Below, one piece after another: positions 9,758 to 18,040 of a DNA stretch of 64,000 nt. The position numbers and the translations under genes were made by a program. Origin of the DNA: Ruegeria sp. HKCCA6707 (GTDB lineage Bacteria; Pseudomonadota; Alphaproteobacteria; Rhodobacterales; Rhodobacteraceae); assembly GCF_013033515.1 (NCBI RefSeq), contig NZ_WQEG01000005.1, forward strand, positions 248,001 to 312,000. Direction: 5' to 3'. The notes under the pieces are model-generated. The model saw nothing but the letters and a program-made list of their open reading frames with translations, was not told the DNA's origin and did not search any database. Positions within the stretch are counted from its first letter, which is position 1, and each line of letters opens with the position of its first letter.

Positions 9758-10128
9758 CCTTTGCTCCGGACAAATCGGCCTATATCCGCACCTATGCCTG
9801 GCTGGCGGCGGTGGCGATGGCTGGTGCGATGATCGTGCTGTGGGTGGTCGGTAACCCCTATGTCTGGACCGGCGCGCCAGCGGGTCTGGCGGCGGTGGGG
9901 ATCCGGGCGTGGTATCTGGCCTCGGAAGATCTGGCCGCGGTGTGGGAAATGTCGGACACCACCCTAACGGGTCCTGGCCCGCGCACTGTCGCGCTGACCC
10001 AGATTGCCGAGGTCAAAACATTGGGCAGCTTTGTCCAGGTCATCACAAAAACTGGCGACAAGCACCTGATCAAATACCAGGCCAACCCCGCCACGACCAA
10101 AGCCGCCATCGAAAGGGCAATGCGATGA
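9742..10128 (+). CDS. small membrane protein with PH-like domain
   Basis: Protein of 128 residues with two hydrophobic segments (about 18-36 and 42-58), then a short beta-rich tail (WEMSDTTLTGPGPRTVALTQIAEV) resembling bacterial PH-like domains. The start codon is TTG at 9742, supported by GGAGG at 9731-9735, six bases upstream. A GTG at 9754 would give the four-base overlap common in this operon but lies 18 bases from that site. Coupled to both neighbours. Function unknown. Confidence 0.75.
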   Translation: MADPVTFAPDKSAYIRTYAWLAAVAMAGAMIVLWVVGNPYVWTGAPAGLAAVGIRAWYLASEDLAAVWEMSDTTLTGPGPRTVALTQIAEVKTLGSFVQVITKTGDKHLIKYQANPATTKAAIERAMR

Positions 10129-10586
10129 CAGCCAGCAATCTAGATTGGTGGCGCCGTCAATTACCGGAAGACGCGCAAATCATTTGGTCGGGCAGGCCCT
10201 ATCAGGGGTTTTTTCCACCTCATGTCCGCTGGGCATATGGCATTTTATGTGTTTGCCTGTGCCTGGCCTGGATCGCCAGCCCCTGGTACGCAGATACTGT
10301 GCGGGACTATTGGAAAATCGTTGGCTGTACGTTGCTGTTGGCCTTCTACATGTGGTGGGATCGATTCCTTCGGTCACGACGCGTTTACGTTGTGACCGAC
10401 AATAATGTTTGGTGGTTGAGCGAAGTCTTCCCGGCCAAAAGCCTTTCTATTCACCCCAATCTCAGCTTTTACCGAAGCGGCCAGAACATCGTGTTTTCTC
10501 GGCTTAGATTCCTCGTATTCGAGTACCTGACTGACCCAGACGCTGCACTGGCGGCCTTAACAAAAGCCCGAGAATCGACGTCATGA
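10125..10586 (+). CDS. membrane protein with PH-like domain
   Basis: A 153-residue protein. It begins with an IIWSGRPYQG motif, typical of the approach to membrane segments in bacterial PH-domain (YdbS/YdbT-like) proteins. Two hydrophobic segments follow at about 36-55 and 62-80. The C-terminal half has VYVVTDNNVWWL, matching the usual Y-x-[IV]-T-[DN] strand of that fold. ATG 10125 overlaps the previous stop as ATGA; in-frame sequence further upstream is out-of-frame readthrough of the neighbour. It resembles its upstream neighbour, so the two may pair. The stop overlaps pyrC. Confidence 0.78.
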   Translation: MTASNLDWWRRQLPEDAQIIWSGRPYQGFFPPHVRWAYGILCVCLCLAWIASPWYADTVRDYWKIVGCTLLLAFYMWWDRFLRSRRVYVVTDNNVWWLSEVFPAKSLSIHPNLSFYRSGQNIVFSRLRFLVFEYLTDPDAALAALTKARESTS

Positions 10587-11863
10587 CCACCCATTTCTTC
10601 ATCAACGCCCGCCTGATCGACCCCGAGGCCGGAACGGAAGCGCCCGGTTGGCTACAAGTGGCCGATGGCCGGATCGCCGCAAAAGGCGATGGCACCGTAC
10701 CTGTGGGCGATCATAAGGTCATCGACTGTCAGGGCCATTGTCTGGCCCCGGGCATCGTCGATATCGGCGTCAAAGTCTGTGAGCCCGGCGAACGGCACAA
10801 AGAAAGCTATAAATCCGCCGGTCTTGCCGCCGCTGCTGGGGGAGTGACCACTATGGTCACGCGCCCCGATACGCTGCCTGCCGTGGACACGCCTGAAACG
10901 CTGGAATTCGCCACTCGGCGCGCGCAGGCAGATGCGCCAGTGAACGTGCTGCCCATGGCCGCCCTGACCAAGGGCCGCGAAGGTCGCGAGATGACCGAAA
11001 TCGGCTTTCTGATGGATGCAGGCGCTGTGGCCTTTACCGATTGCGACCATGTTGTCAGCAACACCAAGGTGTTTTCCCGCGCCTTGACCTATGCGCGATC
11101 GTGCGGCGCGTTGGTGATTGCCCATCCACAGGATCCGGGCCTCAGCGCCGGGGCTGCCGCCACCAGCGGCAAATTCGCCGCACTGCGCGGGCTACCTGCT
11201 GTGTCGCCCATGGCCGAACGTATGGGTCTGGACCGGGACATCGCGCTTTTGGAAATGACAGGCGCGGCCTACCATGCCGACCAGATTACCACCGCCCGCG
11301 CCCTGCCCGCACTGGAGCGCGCCAAGCGCAACGGATTGGACATCACCTCCGGTACATCGATCCACCATCTGATGCTGAACGAGCTCGACGTGGCCGACTA
11401 TCGCACCTTCTTCAAGGTCAAGCCGCCGCTGCGGTCGGAAGACGACCGACAAGCGGTCATCGAGGCCGTTCGGACCGGCTTGATCGACACGATCAGTTCG
11501 ATGCACACGCCCCAAGACGAAGAAAGCAAGCGCCTGCCGTTTGAAGAGGCGGCCTCGGGCGCGGTCGCGTTGGAAACGCTGCTTCCCGCAGCGCTGCGAC
11601 TTTATCATGCCGAGCAGCTGGATCTGCCGACCCTGTTTCGCGCCATGGCTCTAAACCCCGCCAACCGGCTGGGTTTGGAGAGCGGACGCCTGACCGCAGG
11701 CGCTCCGGCAGATTTGGTTGTGTTCGACCCGGATGTACCCTTTGTGCTGGACCGGTTCGCGCTGAAATCGAAATCGCAGAATACCCCGTTTGACGGCCAG
11801 CGGATGCAGGGTAAGGTCACCGCGACCTATGTGGCAGGAAACGAAGTCTACCGGAGAACCTGA
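10583..11863 (+). CDS. pyrC: dihydroorotase-like pseudoenzyme (PyrC homologue)
   Basis: Dihydroorotase-fold protein of 426 residues in the pyrB operon. Fold markers are intact, including the PGERHKES segment and KPPLRSEDDR. The zinc site is not. The usual D-x-H-x-H reads D60-I-G62-V-K64. The histidine expected in the HVCHVS region is Q234. The catalytic Asp of the TDHAPH motif is M307. H181 (AHPQD) remains. Family knowledge: Pseudomonas PyrC' is an inactive homologue that holds ATCase together. I infer the same scaffold role here, with an active dihydroorotase encoded elsewhere. The start overlaps the upstream gene as ATGA. Confidence 0.9.
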   Translation: MTTHFFINARLIDPEAGTEAPGWLQVADGRIAAKGDGTVPVGDHKVIDCQGHCLAPGIVDIGVKVCEPGERHKESYKSAGLAAAAGGVTTMVTRPDTLPAVDTPETLEFATRRAQADAPVNVLPMAALTKGREGREMTEIGFLMDAGAVAFTDCDHVVSNTKVFSRALTYARSCGALVIAHPQDPGLSAGAAATSGKFAALRGLPAVSPMAERMGLDRDIALLEMTGAAYHADQITTARALPALERAKRNGLDITSGTSIHHLMLNELDVADYRTFFKVKPPLRSEDDRQAVIEAVRTGLIDTISSMHTPQDEESKRLPFEEAASGAVALETLLPAALRLYHAEQLDLPTLFRAMALNPANRLGLESGRLTAGAPADLVVFDPDVPFVLDRFALKSKSQNTPFDGQRMQGKVTATYVAGNEVYRRT

Positions 11864-12468
11864 TGCCCGTATTTGACAGCACCACAGAGCAGCTGATCCT
11901 GTGGGCGGCTATCGGTTATCTGATGGGCTCGATCCCTTTTGGCATGGTCATCGCCAAGGTGATGGGTCTGGGAAACCTGCGCAACATCGGCTCAGGCAAT
12001 ATCGGTGCCACCAATGTTTTGCGCACCGGCAACAAGAGTGCCGCAGCGCTGACGCTGATCTTCGATGGGGCCAAGGGGGCCGTGGCGGTCCTGCTGGCGC
12101 GCGCTTTGGCTGGCGAAGACGCGATGCAAATCGCGGCGCTGGCCGCATTTCTGGGTCATTGCTTCCCGGTCTGGCTCGGGTTTAAGGGCGGTAAAGGCGT
12201 GGCCACCTTTCTTGGGTTGTGGCTGGCTTTGGACTGGCGCGTGGGCATCGCCTGTTGCCTGACCTGGCTGGTGGCCGCAGCGATCTGGAGAATTTCCTCG
12301 CTGGGCGCTTTGGCCGCCGCTGCTTTGTCGACCACATGGATCATGGTGTTTTCCGACGGGTCGACCTTTGGTCTGGGGCTTATCCTGACTATATTGGTTT
12401 ATGCCCGACACAGCACCAACCTTGCGCGGATCAAAGCTGGGACAGAACCCAAGATCGGGAAATCTTGA
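11863..12468 (+). CDS. plsY: glycerol-3-phosphate acyltransferase (acyl-phosphate dependent)
   Basis: Inner-membrane enzyme that moves an acyl group from acyl-phosphate to glycerol-3-phosphate, the first step of phospholipid synthesis. The 201-residue protein has about five membrane segments and the three PlsY motifs: GSIPFG near residue 22, GSGNIGATNVLRTG near 44, and GHCFPVWLGFKGGKGVAT near 100. The start shares one base with the pyrC stop (TGATG). Its own stop overlaps a small downstream gene as TTGA. Confidence 0.95.
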   Translation: MPVFDSTTEQLILWAAIGYLMGSIPFGMVIAKVMGLGNLRNIGSGNIGATNVLRTGNKSAAALTLIFDGAKGAVAVLLARALAGEDAMQIAALAAFLGHCFPVWLGFKGGKGVATFLGLWLALDWRVGIACCLTWLVAAAIWRISSLGALAAAALSTTWIMVFSDGSTFGLGLILTILVYARHSTNLARIKAGTEPKIGKS

Positions 12469-12740
12469 CCAGACAAGACGCGTTTCTGGGCGCCTTTTTT
12501 GCTCTGCCGCTTGGGACGTTCATCGGCCATGCGAAAGGGCGGCAGTATGCCGTGTCCCGGTCAGAGTTCGTAGTCGGCAAATCCCACAAGCTTGTCGCGC
12601 ATGAGCTGGGCGGCACCGACTATATCAGCCTGAACCTCTATCTCACTCAGTCCAGCGGCGCGCTGCTACGCCCGTGTGAAATGTCGCCAGACAAAGTGAT
12701 AAGCTTCGTTCTTTCCCTGCGCCCGAATGTGCGAAAATGA
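12465..12740 (+). CDS. small conserved-looking hypothetical protein
   Basis: Predicted 91-residue soluble protein starting at TTG 12465, which overlaps the plsY stop as TTGA. The longer in-frame reading into plsY is a shadow. The sequence is basic at the start (TRQDAFLGAFFALPLG), has a beta-rich middle and ends in a CEMSPDKVISFVLSL helix. I recall similar short genes after plsY in roseobacters but cannot verify this. Function unknown. Coupling to plsY and a clean reading frame are the main support. Confidence 0.6.
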   Translation: MTRQDAFLGAFFALPLGTFIGHAKGRQYAVSRSEFVVGKSHKLVAHELGGTDYISLNLYLTQSSGALLRPCEMSPDKVISFVLSLRPNVRK

Positions 12741-12912
12741 TTGCTGATTGTTCGTCAACGCACAGTCACAATTCATTGAATTGAACGTGAACGCGCCGTC
12801 TCCCAATTGGGTTTGCATGGCAGCCAATTACCGGTGCCACGTAAAACAAATCCGGGTCGCAAGGGCAAAATTCAGGTGCTTCAAAGCGGCCCTGTTCACG
12901 AAAGGTGAAACC

Positions 12913-13389
12913 ATGAACAAGATCAAATCCCTCATCGGCGGTGTCGCACTGTCCGTCGCAATCGCAAGCTCTGCTCTGGCTGCTGGTGTTGAGCTGAACG
13001 CAAGCTCAACCGGTCTGGCGCTGCAAGGCTATGACCCGGTTGCATACTTCACAGTTGGTGAGCCGACAAAAGGTGACTACCGCATCACAGCACTGCACAA
13101 CGACGCGCTGTACCGCTTTGCCAACGAAGAAAACAAAGCCGCGTTCGAAGCAAACCCTGAGGCGTATCTGCCCGCCTATGGCGGTTACTGCGCGTTTGGT
13201 ACTGCGATGGGCTTCAAGTTTGACGGTGACCCGAGCTACTGGAAGATCGTTGACAACAAGCTGTACCTGAACCTGTCGAAAGACATCCAGGAACGCTGGG
13301 AAGGCGATATCCCGGGCTTTAACGAGCGTGCGGATGCCAACTGGAAAGACATCGCGTACAAGACCCCTGCGGAACTGCAAGAGCAGTAA
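12913..13389 (+). CDS. YHS-domain periplasmic protein
   Basis: A 158-residue exported protein with a signal peptide ending SSALAAG. It is followed by a YHS-type domain (LQGYDPVAYFTVGEP, then FANEENKAAFEANPEAY and YGGYCAFG). YHS domains are thought to bind metal, and the single Cys in GGYCAFG is the likely ligand. ATG 12913 follows AAAGGTGAAACC. It stands alone with its own terminator 27 bases downstream. Its codon use (AAC, GAA, CTG) suggests fairly high expression. Confidence 0.88.
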   Translation: MNKIKSLIGGVALSVAIASSALAAGVELNASSTGLALQGYDPVAYFTVGEPTKGDYRITALHNDALYRFANEENKAAFEANPEAYLPAYGGYCAFGTAMGFKFDGDPSYWKIVDNKLYLNLSKDIQERWEGDIPGFNERADANWKDIAYKTPAELQEQ

Positions 13390-13415
13390 GCCATTCGGCA
13401 AACCTCAGATTGATC

Positions 13416-13446
13416 GAGCCCGGCAGCGATGCCGGGCTCAGTCGTT
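13416..13446 (+). terminator. Rho-independent terminator after YHS gene
   Basis: Perfect 10-base stem GAGCCCGGCA (13416-13425) with TGCCGGGCTC (13430-13439), loop GCGA, followed by AGTCGTTTT. It lies between the YHS gene and the convergent quinone oxidoreductase. Confidence 0.88.
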
Positions 13447-14430
13447 TTATGGCTCAAGAACCGTGCTGCCGGTGGTTTGGCGTGCTTCCAATACCCGATG
13501 CGCCTCGGCCACCTGATCCAGCGGGAACTGCTGATCGACGTGGATCTTGACCTCGCGACCGTCCACCTTGTTGAACAACCTGCGCGCCATCGCCTGACAG
13601 GTCTTGTGATCGGCGATATGGGTGAACAATGTGGGCCGTGTCAGCCGCAAAGAGCCCCGCTGCGCCAGCATCCCCAGATCAACAGGCGGAACCGGACCGG
13701 AGGCATTTCCAAACGAAATCATCATGCCCAGCGGTTTTAGGCAATCCAGTGACCCTTCAAACGTGTCCGCACCCACCGAGTCCATCACTGCATCCACACC
13801 TTTCCCACCCGTGATTTCGGCGACGCGTTCAACGAAGTTCTCTGTTCGGTAATTGATACAGTACGCCGCGCCATTGAACTGCGCCATGCTACATTTCTCG
13901 TCTGTTCCGGCTGTCCCGATCAGGGTGATGCCTTCGGACTTGGCCCATTGGCAGGCAATCAACCCGACGCCCCCTGCTGCGGCATGAAACAGAACCGTGT
14001 CGCCCCGCTTGAGGGGTGTGGTCCGGTGAAACAGATATTCCACCGTCAGACCTTTCAGCATCATGGCTGCCGCAGTGCGGAAAGAGATGCTTTCCGGCAA
14101 AGGACAAACCTGCGCGGCGGGCATGACCCGCGCTTGTGCGTAGGCACCGGGGGGTGCCGCAGCATAGGCCGCGCGTTGTCCGGGTTGCAGATGCGTCACG
14201 TCCTCGCCAACAGCCTCGATCACACCGGCGGCTTCCATGCCCAGCGCGTGGGGCAGCTCGAGTGGATAGAGCCCGCTGCGCTGATAGACGTCGATAAAGT
14301 TCAGACCGCAGGCATGGTGCCGAATGCGCACCTCGCCCGGGCCCGGATCACCCACAGGTCTGTCTTCGACCTGTAACACCTCGGGGCCGCCGGTTTCATG
14401 GATGACCACTGTTCGCGCCGTTTGCTGCAT
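13447..14430 (-). CDS. NADPH:quinone oxidoreductase (zinc-free MDR family)
   Basis: Reduces quinones with NADPH, cytoplasmic. The 327-residue medium-chain dehydrogenase fold lacks the zinc ligands of alcohol dehydrogenases. The N-terminal catalytic domain has the GLNFIDVYQRSGLYP motif typical of the QOR/zeta-crystallin branch. The Rossmann motif AAAGGVGLIACQWAK lies near residue 150. A second, related but distinct oxidoreductase of the PIG3 branch lies directly upstream, so the pair may serve redox stress. A strong terminator faces it from the YHS gene. Confidence 0.92.
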   Translation of the reverse strand: MQQTARTVVIHETGGPEVLQVEDRPVGDPGPGEVRIRHHACGLNFIDVYQRSGLYPLELPHALGMEAAGVIEAVGEDVTHLQPGQRAAYAAAPPGAYAQARVMPAAQVCPLPESISFRTAAAMMLKGLTVEYLFHRTTPLKRGDTVLFHAAAGGVGLIACQWAKSEGITLIGTAGTDEKCSMAQFNGAAYCINYRTENFVERVAEITGGKGVDAVMDSVGADTFEGSLDCLKPLGMMISFGNASGPVPPVDLGMLAQRGSLRLTRPTLFTHIADHKTCQAMARRLFNKVDGREVKIHVDQQFPLDQVAEAHRVLEARQTTGSTVLEP

Positions 14431-14496
14431 GCTGCTCTCCCTTTGGTTTGCTGCAAAGCTATCACGGCTGCGAAACAGGGCAATGCATTCAATTGG

Positions 14497-15483
14497 TCAA
14501 CCGGCCACCTCAAGAACGATTTTGCCAATATGGCCCGAGCTTTCCATACGTTCGTGGGCTGCTGCTGCCTCGGACAGGTCAAAGCTGCTGTCCATAACCG
14601 GCGCGATCTTGCCCGCTTCAAGCAAAGGCCAAACGGCTTCGCGCAAGTTCTGGGCGATCCGGGCCTTGGCCAGATCACTTTGCGGGCGCAGGGTGCTGCC
14701 AGTCAGGGTCAAACGTTTGACCATCATCAAGGCAAAATTTACCTCGACAACCGGACCTTGCAGAAATGCGATCTGCACAAGACGACCATCTTCAGCCAGA
14801 GCTTTGATGTTGCGCGGGATATAGTCACCGCCGACCATATCCAGGATTAGTTCAACACCGCCTTCCGCGCGCATCGCGGCCACGAAATCCTCATCCCGGT
14901 AGTTGATCGCCTTCTCGGCCCCAAGCTTGACACAAGCCTCACATTTTTCGTCGGATCCGGCCGTGGCAAAGACGCGGGCCCCAAAAGCGTTGGCCAATTG
15001 AATGGCCGTGGTGCCGATGCCGCTGGAGCCTCCATGCACCAAAAACCGTTCGCCCGCTTTCAATCCGCCACGCGTGAACACATTGGACCAGACCGTAAAG
15101 AAGGTTTCGGGCAGGCACGCGGCCTCTTTCAAGCCCATGCCTTTGGGCACCGGTAGACAATGCGCGGCTGGAGTGGCCACATATTCGGCATATCCGCCAC
15201 CGGGCAGCAACGCACAGACCTGATCACCGATCGCCAGACCTTCGACCCCGGCGCCCAGTGCCACAACCTCACCCGAGGCTTCAAGCCCTGGCAGGTCACT
15301 CGCCCCAGGAGGCGGATCGTATGCCCCCGCCCTCTGTAGCGCGTCTGGGCGGTTCACTCCGGCATAAGCAACTTTCAGAACCACCTGACCATGGGCCGGT
15401 TCCGGCATGGGGCGTTCGGTCACTTGCAACACATCCGGCGCACCGGGCTTTGTAATTTCAACAGCGCGCATCATCTGGGTCAT
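14497..15483 (-). CDS. NAD(P)H-quinone oxidoreductase, PIG3-like
   Basis: MDR-family oxidoreductase of 328 residues. The markers are GVNRPDALQRAG, PGLEASGEVVALG and the cofactor loop HGGSSGIGTTAIQLA. Known PIG3 proteins reduce ortho-quinones with NADPH. ATG 15483 has AAAGGAGAT seven bases upstream; the reading could extend to 15504 but this site decides against it. A second ATG six bases downstream of the next codon is possible. It sits between the QorA-like gene and the COQ9-like gene, a quinone-related neighbourhood. Confidence 0.9.
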   Translation of the reverse strand: MTQMMRAVEITKPGAPDVLQVTERPMPEPAHGQVVLKVAYAGVNRPDALQRAGAYDPPPGASDLPGLEASGEVVALGAGVEGLAIGDQVCALLPGGGYAEYVATPAAHCLPVPKGMGLKEAACLPETFFTVWSNVFTRGGLKAGERFLVHGGSSGIGTTAIQLANAFGARVFATAGSDEKCEACVKLGAEKAINYRDEDFVAAMRAEGGVELILDMVGGDYIPRNIKALAEDGRLVQIAFLQGPVVEVNFALMMVKRLTLTGSTLRPQSDLAKARIAQNLREAVWPLLEAGKIAPVMDSSFDLSEAAAAHERMESSGHIGKIVLEVAG

Positions 15484-15543
15484 GGGCAGATCTCCTTTGC
15501 CCAATGCCTAGCAGGCCGCACAGCGAAGGCCCAGCCGTTCTGA

Positions 15544-16236
15544 TCACTTTCGCGGGTTCAGCATCCCCGGCAGATCCGTACGCATCCGCATCGGAGCCTT
15601 GACCTGGCCCGCCAGCCAATTCGGTACCGCAAGAAATGGCTTGAACAAAGGATTGCCCTGAACCTGCGCCTTTAGCTTTTCGAACTGCATCACGCCTTCG
15701 ATCCGCCGATCCAGGAACTCCCAGGTCTTTTGATGATCCGGGCTGTCGTCACCCAGCCAGAAGAGAACGGTGGACGAATACACGCCGGACAGGGTGGCGC
15801 GTTTGGTATACCAGTTCACATCGTCCGAGGTATCGCCCAGCGCGTCCCAGATCTTGTCGCATGTGCCCCAGATTGCCTTGGCCCCATCCGCCGCATGGGT
15901 CGGCAGCGCAAACAGGGTCACACCACGGCGCACCACCTCTTTGTCTTGAACCGCTTGCAGCCGAAAGCGAATGGCAGCCGCGATCTTGTCGCGAAACTTG
16001 AGGCCGCTCAGATCTTCGGTCGTGATGCGCTCCAGCATCAATTCATCCCCGCGTGCATGGTAGGCCAGCGCCAGATCGACCGCGCCCCGCGGACAAACCG
16101 CGCGCGCCAGCGTGTCTTCTATATCGCAATCAGAAATAGCCGCACGAAAGCTGGCTTCAGACCATCCATCAAACGGGACATGGTTCAAGATGGCATCAAG
16201 CAATTGGTTTTTGGCGTCTTCGTAAGTCACGGTCAT
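15544..16236 (-). CDS. COQ9 family protein
   Basis: COQ9-family protein of 230 residues. In eukaryotes COQ9 binds lipid and presents ubiquinone precursors to COQ7; the bacterial role is less clear. Visible features are a TetR-like N-terminal helical region (LLDAILNHVPFDGWSEASF) and a central region ending in WYTKRATLSGVYSSTVLFW, the family's best-conserved part. ATG 16236 follows GGAGAAACGCC. It is divergent from rpsU with 110 bases between start codons. Confidence 0.9.
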   Translation of the reverse strand: MTVTYEDAKNQLLDAILNHVPFDGWSEASFRAAISDCDIEDTLARAVCPRGAVDLALAYHARGDELMLERITTEDLSGLKFRDKIAAAIRFRLQAVQDKEVVRRGVTLFALPTHAADGAKAIWGTCDKIWDALGDTSDDVNWYTKRATLSGVYSSTVLFWLGDDSPDHQKTWEFLDRRIEGVMQFEKLKAQVQGNPLFKPFLAVPNWLAGQVKAPMRMRTDLPGMLNPRK

Positions 16237-16295
16237 GGCGTTTCTCCGGGTTCCAAGGCCAGTACTAGACAAGTTAGGAGCGCTTTGCTATACGG

Positions 16296-16346
16296 CCACC
16301 TCCTGCAAATCCTTGCAACTCTATCTAGAAAGGTGGTGACAACCAC
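16296..16346 (+). promoter_or_regulatory. rpsU leader with sequestered ribosome-binding site
   Basis: The rpsU Shine-Dalgarno region AGGTGG (16331-16336) is perfectly complementary to CCACCT at 16296-16301, which itself reads CCACCTCCT like the 16S anti-SD tail. An alternative hairpin, GTGGT (16333-16337) with ACCAC (16342-16346) and loop GACA, abuts the start codon. Both structures would hide the ribosome site, suggesting translational control. Inference from complementarity only. Confidence 0.4.
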
Positions 16347-16553
16347 ATGCAGGTTAGTGTTCGCGACAACAATGTCGATCAGGCGCTTCGTGCCCTGAAG
16401 AAAAAGCTGCAGCGCGAAGGCGTGTTCCGTGAAATGAAGCTTAAGCAGCATTTCGAGAAACCGTCCGAGAAAAAAGCGCGCGAGAAAGCTGAAGCGATCC
16501 GCCGTGCCCGTAAACTGGCACGCAAGAAAGCCCAGCGCGAAGGTCTGCTCTAA
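16347..16553 (+). CDS. rpsU: 30S ribosomal protein S21
   Basis: Small-subunit protein bS21 that helps initiation at the anti-SD region of 16S rRNA. The 68 residues are highly basic and start [20 protein letters not shown], as in the family, ending in an Arg/Lys-rich helix. ATG 16347 follows AAGGTGG. It is a single gene with a terminator 46 bases downstream. The leader shows potential self-pairing over the ribosome site (described separately). Confidence 0.97.
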   Translation: MQVSVRDNNVDQALRALKKKLQREGVFREMKLKQHFEKPSEKKAREKAEAIRRARKLARKKAQREGLL

Positions 16554-16866
16554 GAGCTGCTCAAGCCTCGTCCAGCTTTGGATGACACGATTTGACGACC
16601 CCCGAGGCCCCGCCCGGGGGTTTGTCGTTTTTAGACGGAATTCTTGCAACAACAGAGCTTGGCCGAAAATTTCCTATATTATCATAGGCTTGCGGTTCTT
16701 TCTCTGAGGCTACCTCGCACATGGTCGGCGATTTTTGACCTCAATTAGTTCAACTTTTGGTAGTATTTTGCCGAGAATCTTTTGCGGCAAAATTGTGACT
16801 GCTCTCTGCCAAATTCTCGCCACTAATGTCTCCTCAAAATAACACAACGCACCTGGAGGCAGAATC
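16554..16866. other. intergenic region between rpsU and the CAP-RTX gene
   Basis: Holds the rpsU terminator near its left end, then about 230 bases of AT-richer sequence with no supported gene. GGAGG at 16856-16860 is the ribosome site of the CAP-RTX gene, six bases before its ATG. The promoter of that gene must lie here, but no confident -35/-10 pair was picked out. Confidence 0.6.
16599..16632 (+). terminator. Rho-independent terminator of rpsU
   Basis: Stem CCCCCG (16599-16604) with CGGGGG (16615-16620), a GC-rich ten-base loop, followed by TTTGTCGTTTTT. Confidence 0.85.
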
Positions 16867-17988
16867 ATGTCCGTCGCAAGTAATCTTGAAAGGCAAATGC
16901 TGACGCTTATCAACACAGAGCGCGCAGCCCATGGCCTGAGCCCTGTCAAACTGGAACTGCGGTTGAACAAGGCAGCCGAAGACCACAGCACGTGGATGCT
17001 GAACCAAGACATTTTCAGCCATACCGGGGTTGGCGGGTCCACACCTTGGGACCGTATGGAAGATGCCGGATTCGATTTTTCAGGTAGCTGGCGCGCAACA
17101 GAAAACATAGCGTGGCAAAGTATCCGGGGCGCTCCAGGGCTGTCTGACGACGTCGTCGACCTGCACAATGCGCTTATGAACAGTCCGGGACATCGTGCCA
17201 ACATCCTCGATCCAAATGTGACCGTAGTTGGCATCGGTATCGAAGTTGGTGACTTCAATGGCTGGAACGCCATCATGGTAACCCAGAACTTCGCCCGCAC
17301 GGCTGCCCCCGTGCAACTGGACACCGGCGCAACCCCTCCCCCTCCGTCTGCTCCCGCTCCTGCGCCGTCAGATCCGGTCGCATCGCCTGTCGATCCCGCA
17401 CCTACAGACCCCGATCCAGTAGAGAAATTTGTTGTTGCGGGCAGGGTTGGCAGTAATTCTGATGACTGGTTCACGCTGAAACCTAACCAAGCCGGCGTCC
17501 TGAAGGGACGCGATGGCGATGACCGATTGGTCGGTGCAAAAGGTCAGGACAAATTGTTGGGCCAACAAGGTGATGACGCGTTGTACGGTCGGCAGGGCGC
17601 CGATCGCCTCAAAGGCGCCAACGGAAATGACTCGCTCTTCGGCGGTGGTGGTAACGACATCCTCAAAGGTGGCGCCCACAACGACCGACTTGTCGGCGGT
17701 GGCGGCAAAGACAAACTGGCTGGTGGTGGCGGAAATGACGTCATGACCGGAGGCCGCGGGGCCGACCAATTTGTCTTTTCACCAGGCATCGATCTTGTGA
17801 CCGACTTCCAGGGATCGGATGTGATCATCCTCAGGAACGTTCAAACGATCAAAGGCTATAATGACCTGTTCAAGAACCACATCTCGCAATCTGGCGACGA
17901 CGTCGTTATCGAGGACGGCAAGGGCAACGCGCTTATCCTGGAAGACACGTTGATCGCCGATTTGGACAAAGACAACTTCCTCATTTGA
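16867..17988 (+). CDS. CAP-domain protein with RTX calcium-binding repeats
   Basis: A 373-residue predicted exoprotein. Residues about 5-145 form a CAP/SCP domain: NKAAEDHSTWML, the FSHTGVGG segment, ENIAWQ, and the SPGHRANILDP and VGIGIEVGD core. A Pro-rich linker (about 152-190) follows. About seven glycine-rich nonapeptide repeats of the GGxGxDxLx type lie at about 205-305 (for example GGGGNDILKG), with a capping C-terminal region rich in Asp. No signal peptide is present, which together with RTX repeats points to type I secretion. No secretion genes lie nearby. ATG 16867 has GGAGG six bases upstream. Monocistronic, with a terminator. Confidence 0.92.
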   Translation: MSVASNLERQMLTLINTERAAHGLSPVKLELRLNKAAEDHSTWMLNQDIFSHTGVGGSTPWDRMEDAGFDFSGSWRATENIAWQSIRGAPGLSDDVVDLHNALMNSPGHRANILDPNVTVVGIGIEVGDFNGWNAIMVTQNFARTAAPVQLDTGATPPPPSAPAPAPSDPVASPVDPAPTDPDPVEKFVVAGRVGSNSDDWFTLKPNQAGVLKGRDGDDRLVGAKGQDKLLGQQGDDALYGRQGADRLKGANGNDSLFGGGGNDILKGGAHNDRLVGGGGKDKLAGGGGNDVMTGGRGADQFVFSPGIDLVTDFQGSDVIILRNVQTIKGYNDLFKNHISQSGDDVVIEDGKGNALILEDTLIADLDKDNFLI

Positions 17989-18010
17989 ACTGTCGAATGA
18001 TTAGCCGAGA

Positions 18011-18040
18011 AAAACACCCCGATGTCTCGGGGTGTTTTTT
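18011..18040. terminator. bidirectional Rho-independent terminator
   Basis: AACACCCCGA (18013-18022) pairs with TCGGGGTGTT (18027-18036) around a four-base loop. It is flanked by A-run and T-run, so it can act for both the CAP-RTX gene and the convergent ppk2. Confidence 0.9.

Noticed and set aside
16710..17474. 254-codon minus-strand frame over the CAP-RTX gene
   Set aside because: Low-complexity shadow; the CAP domain on the plus strand is clear.
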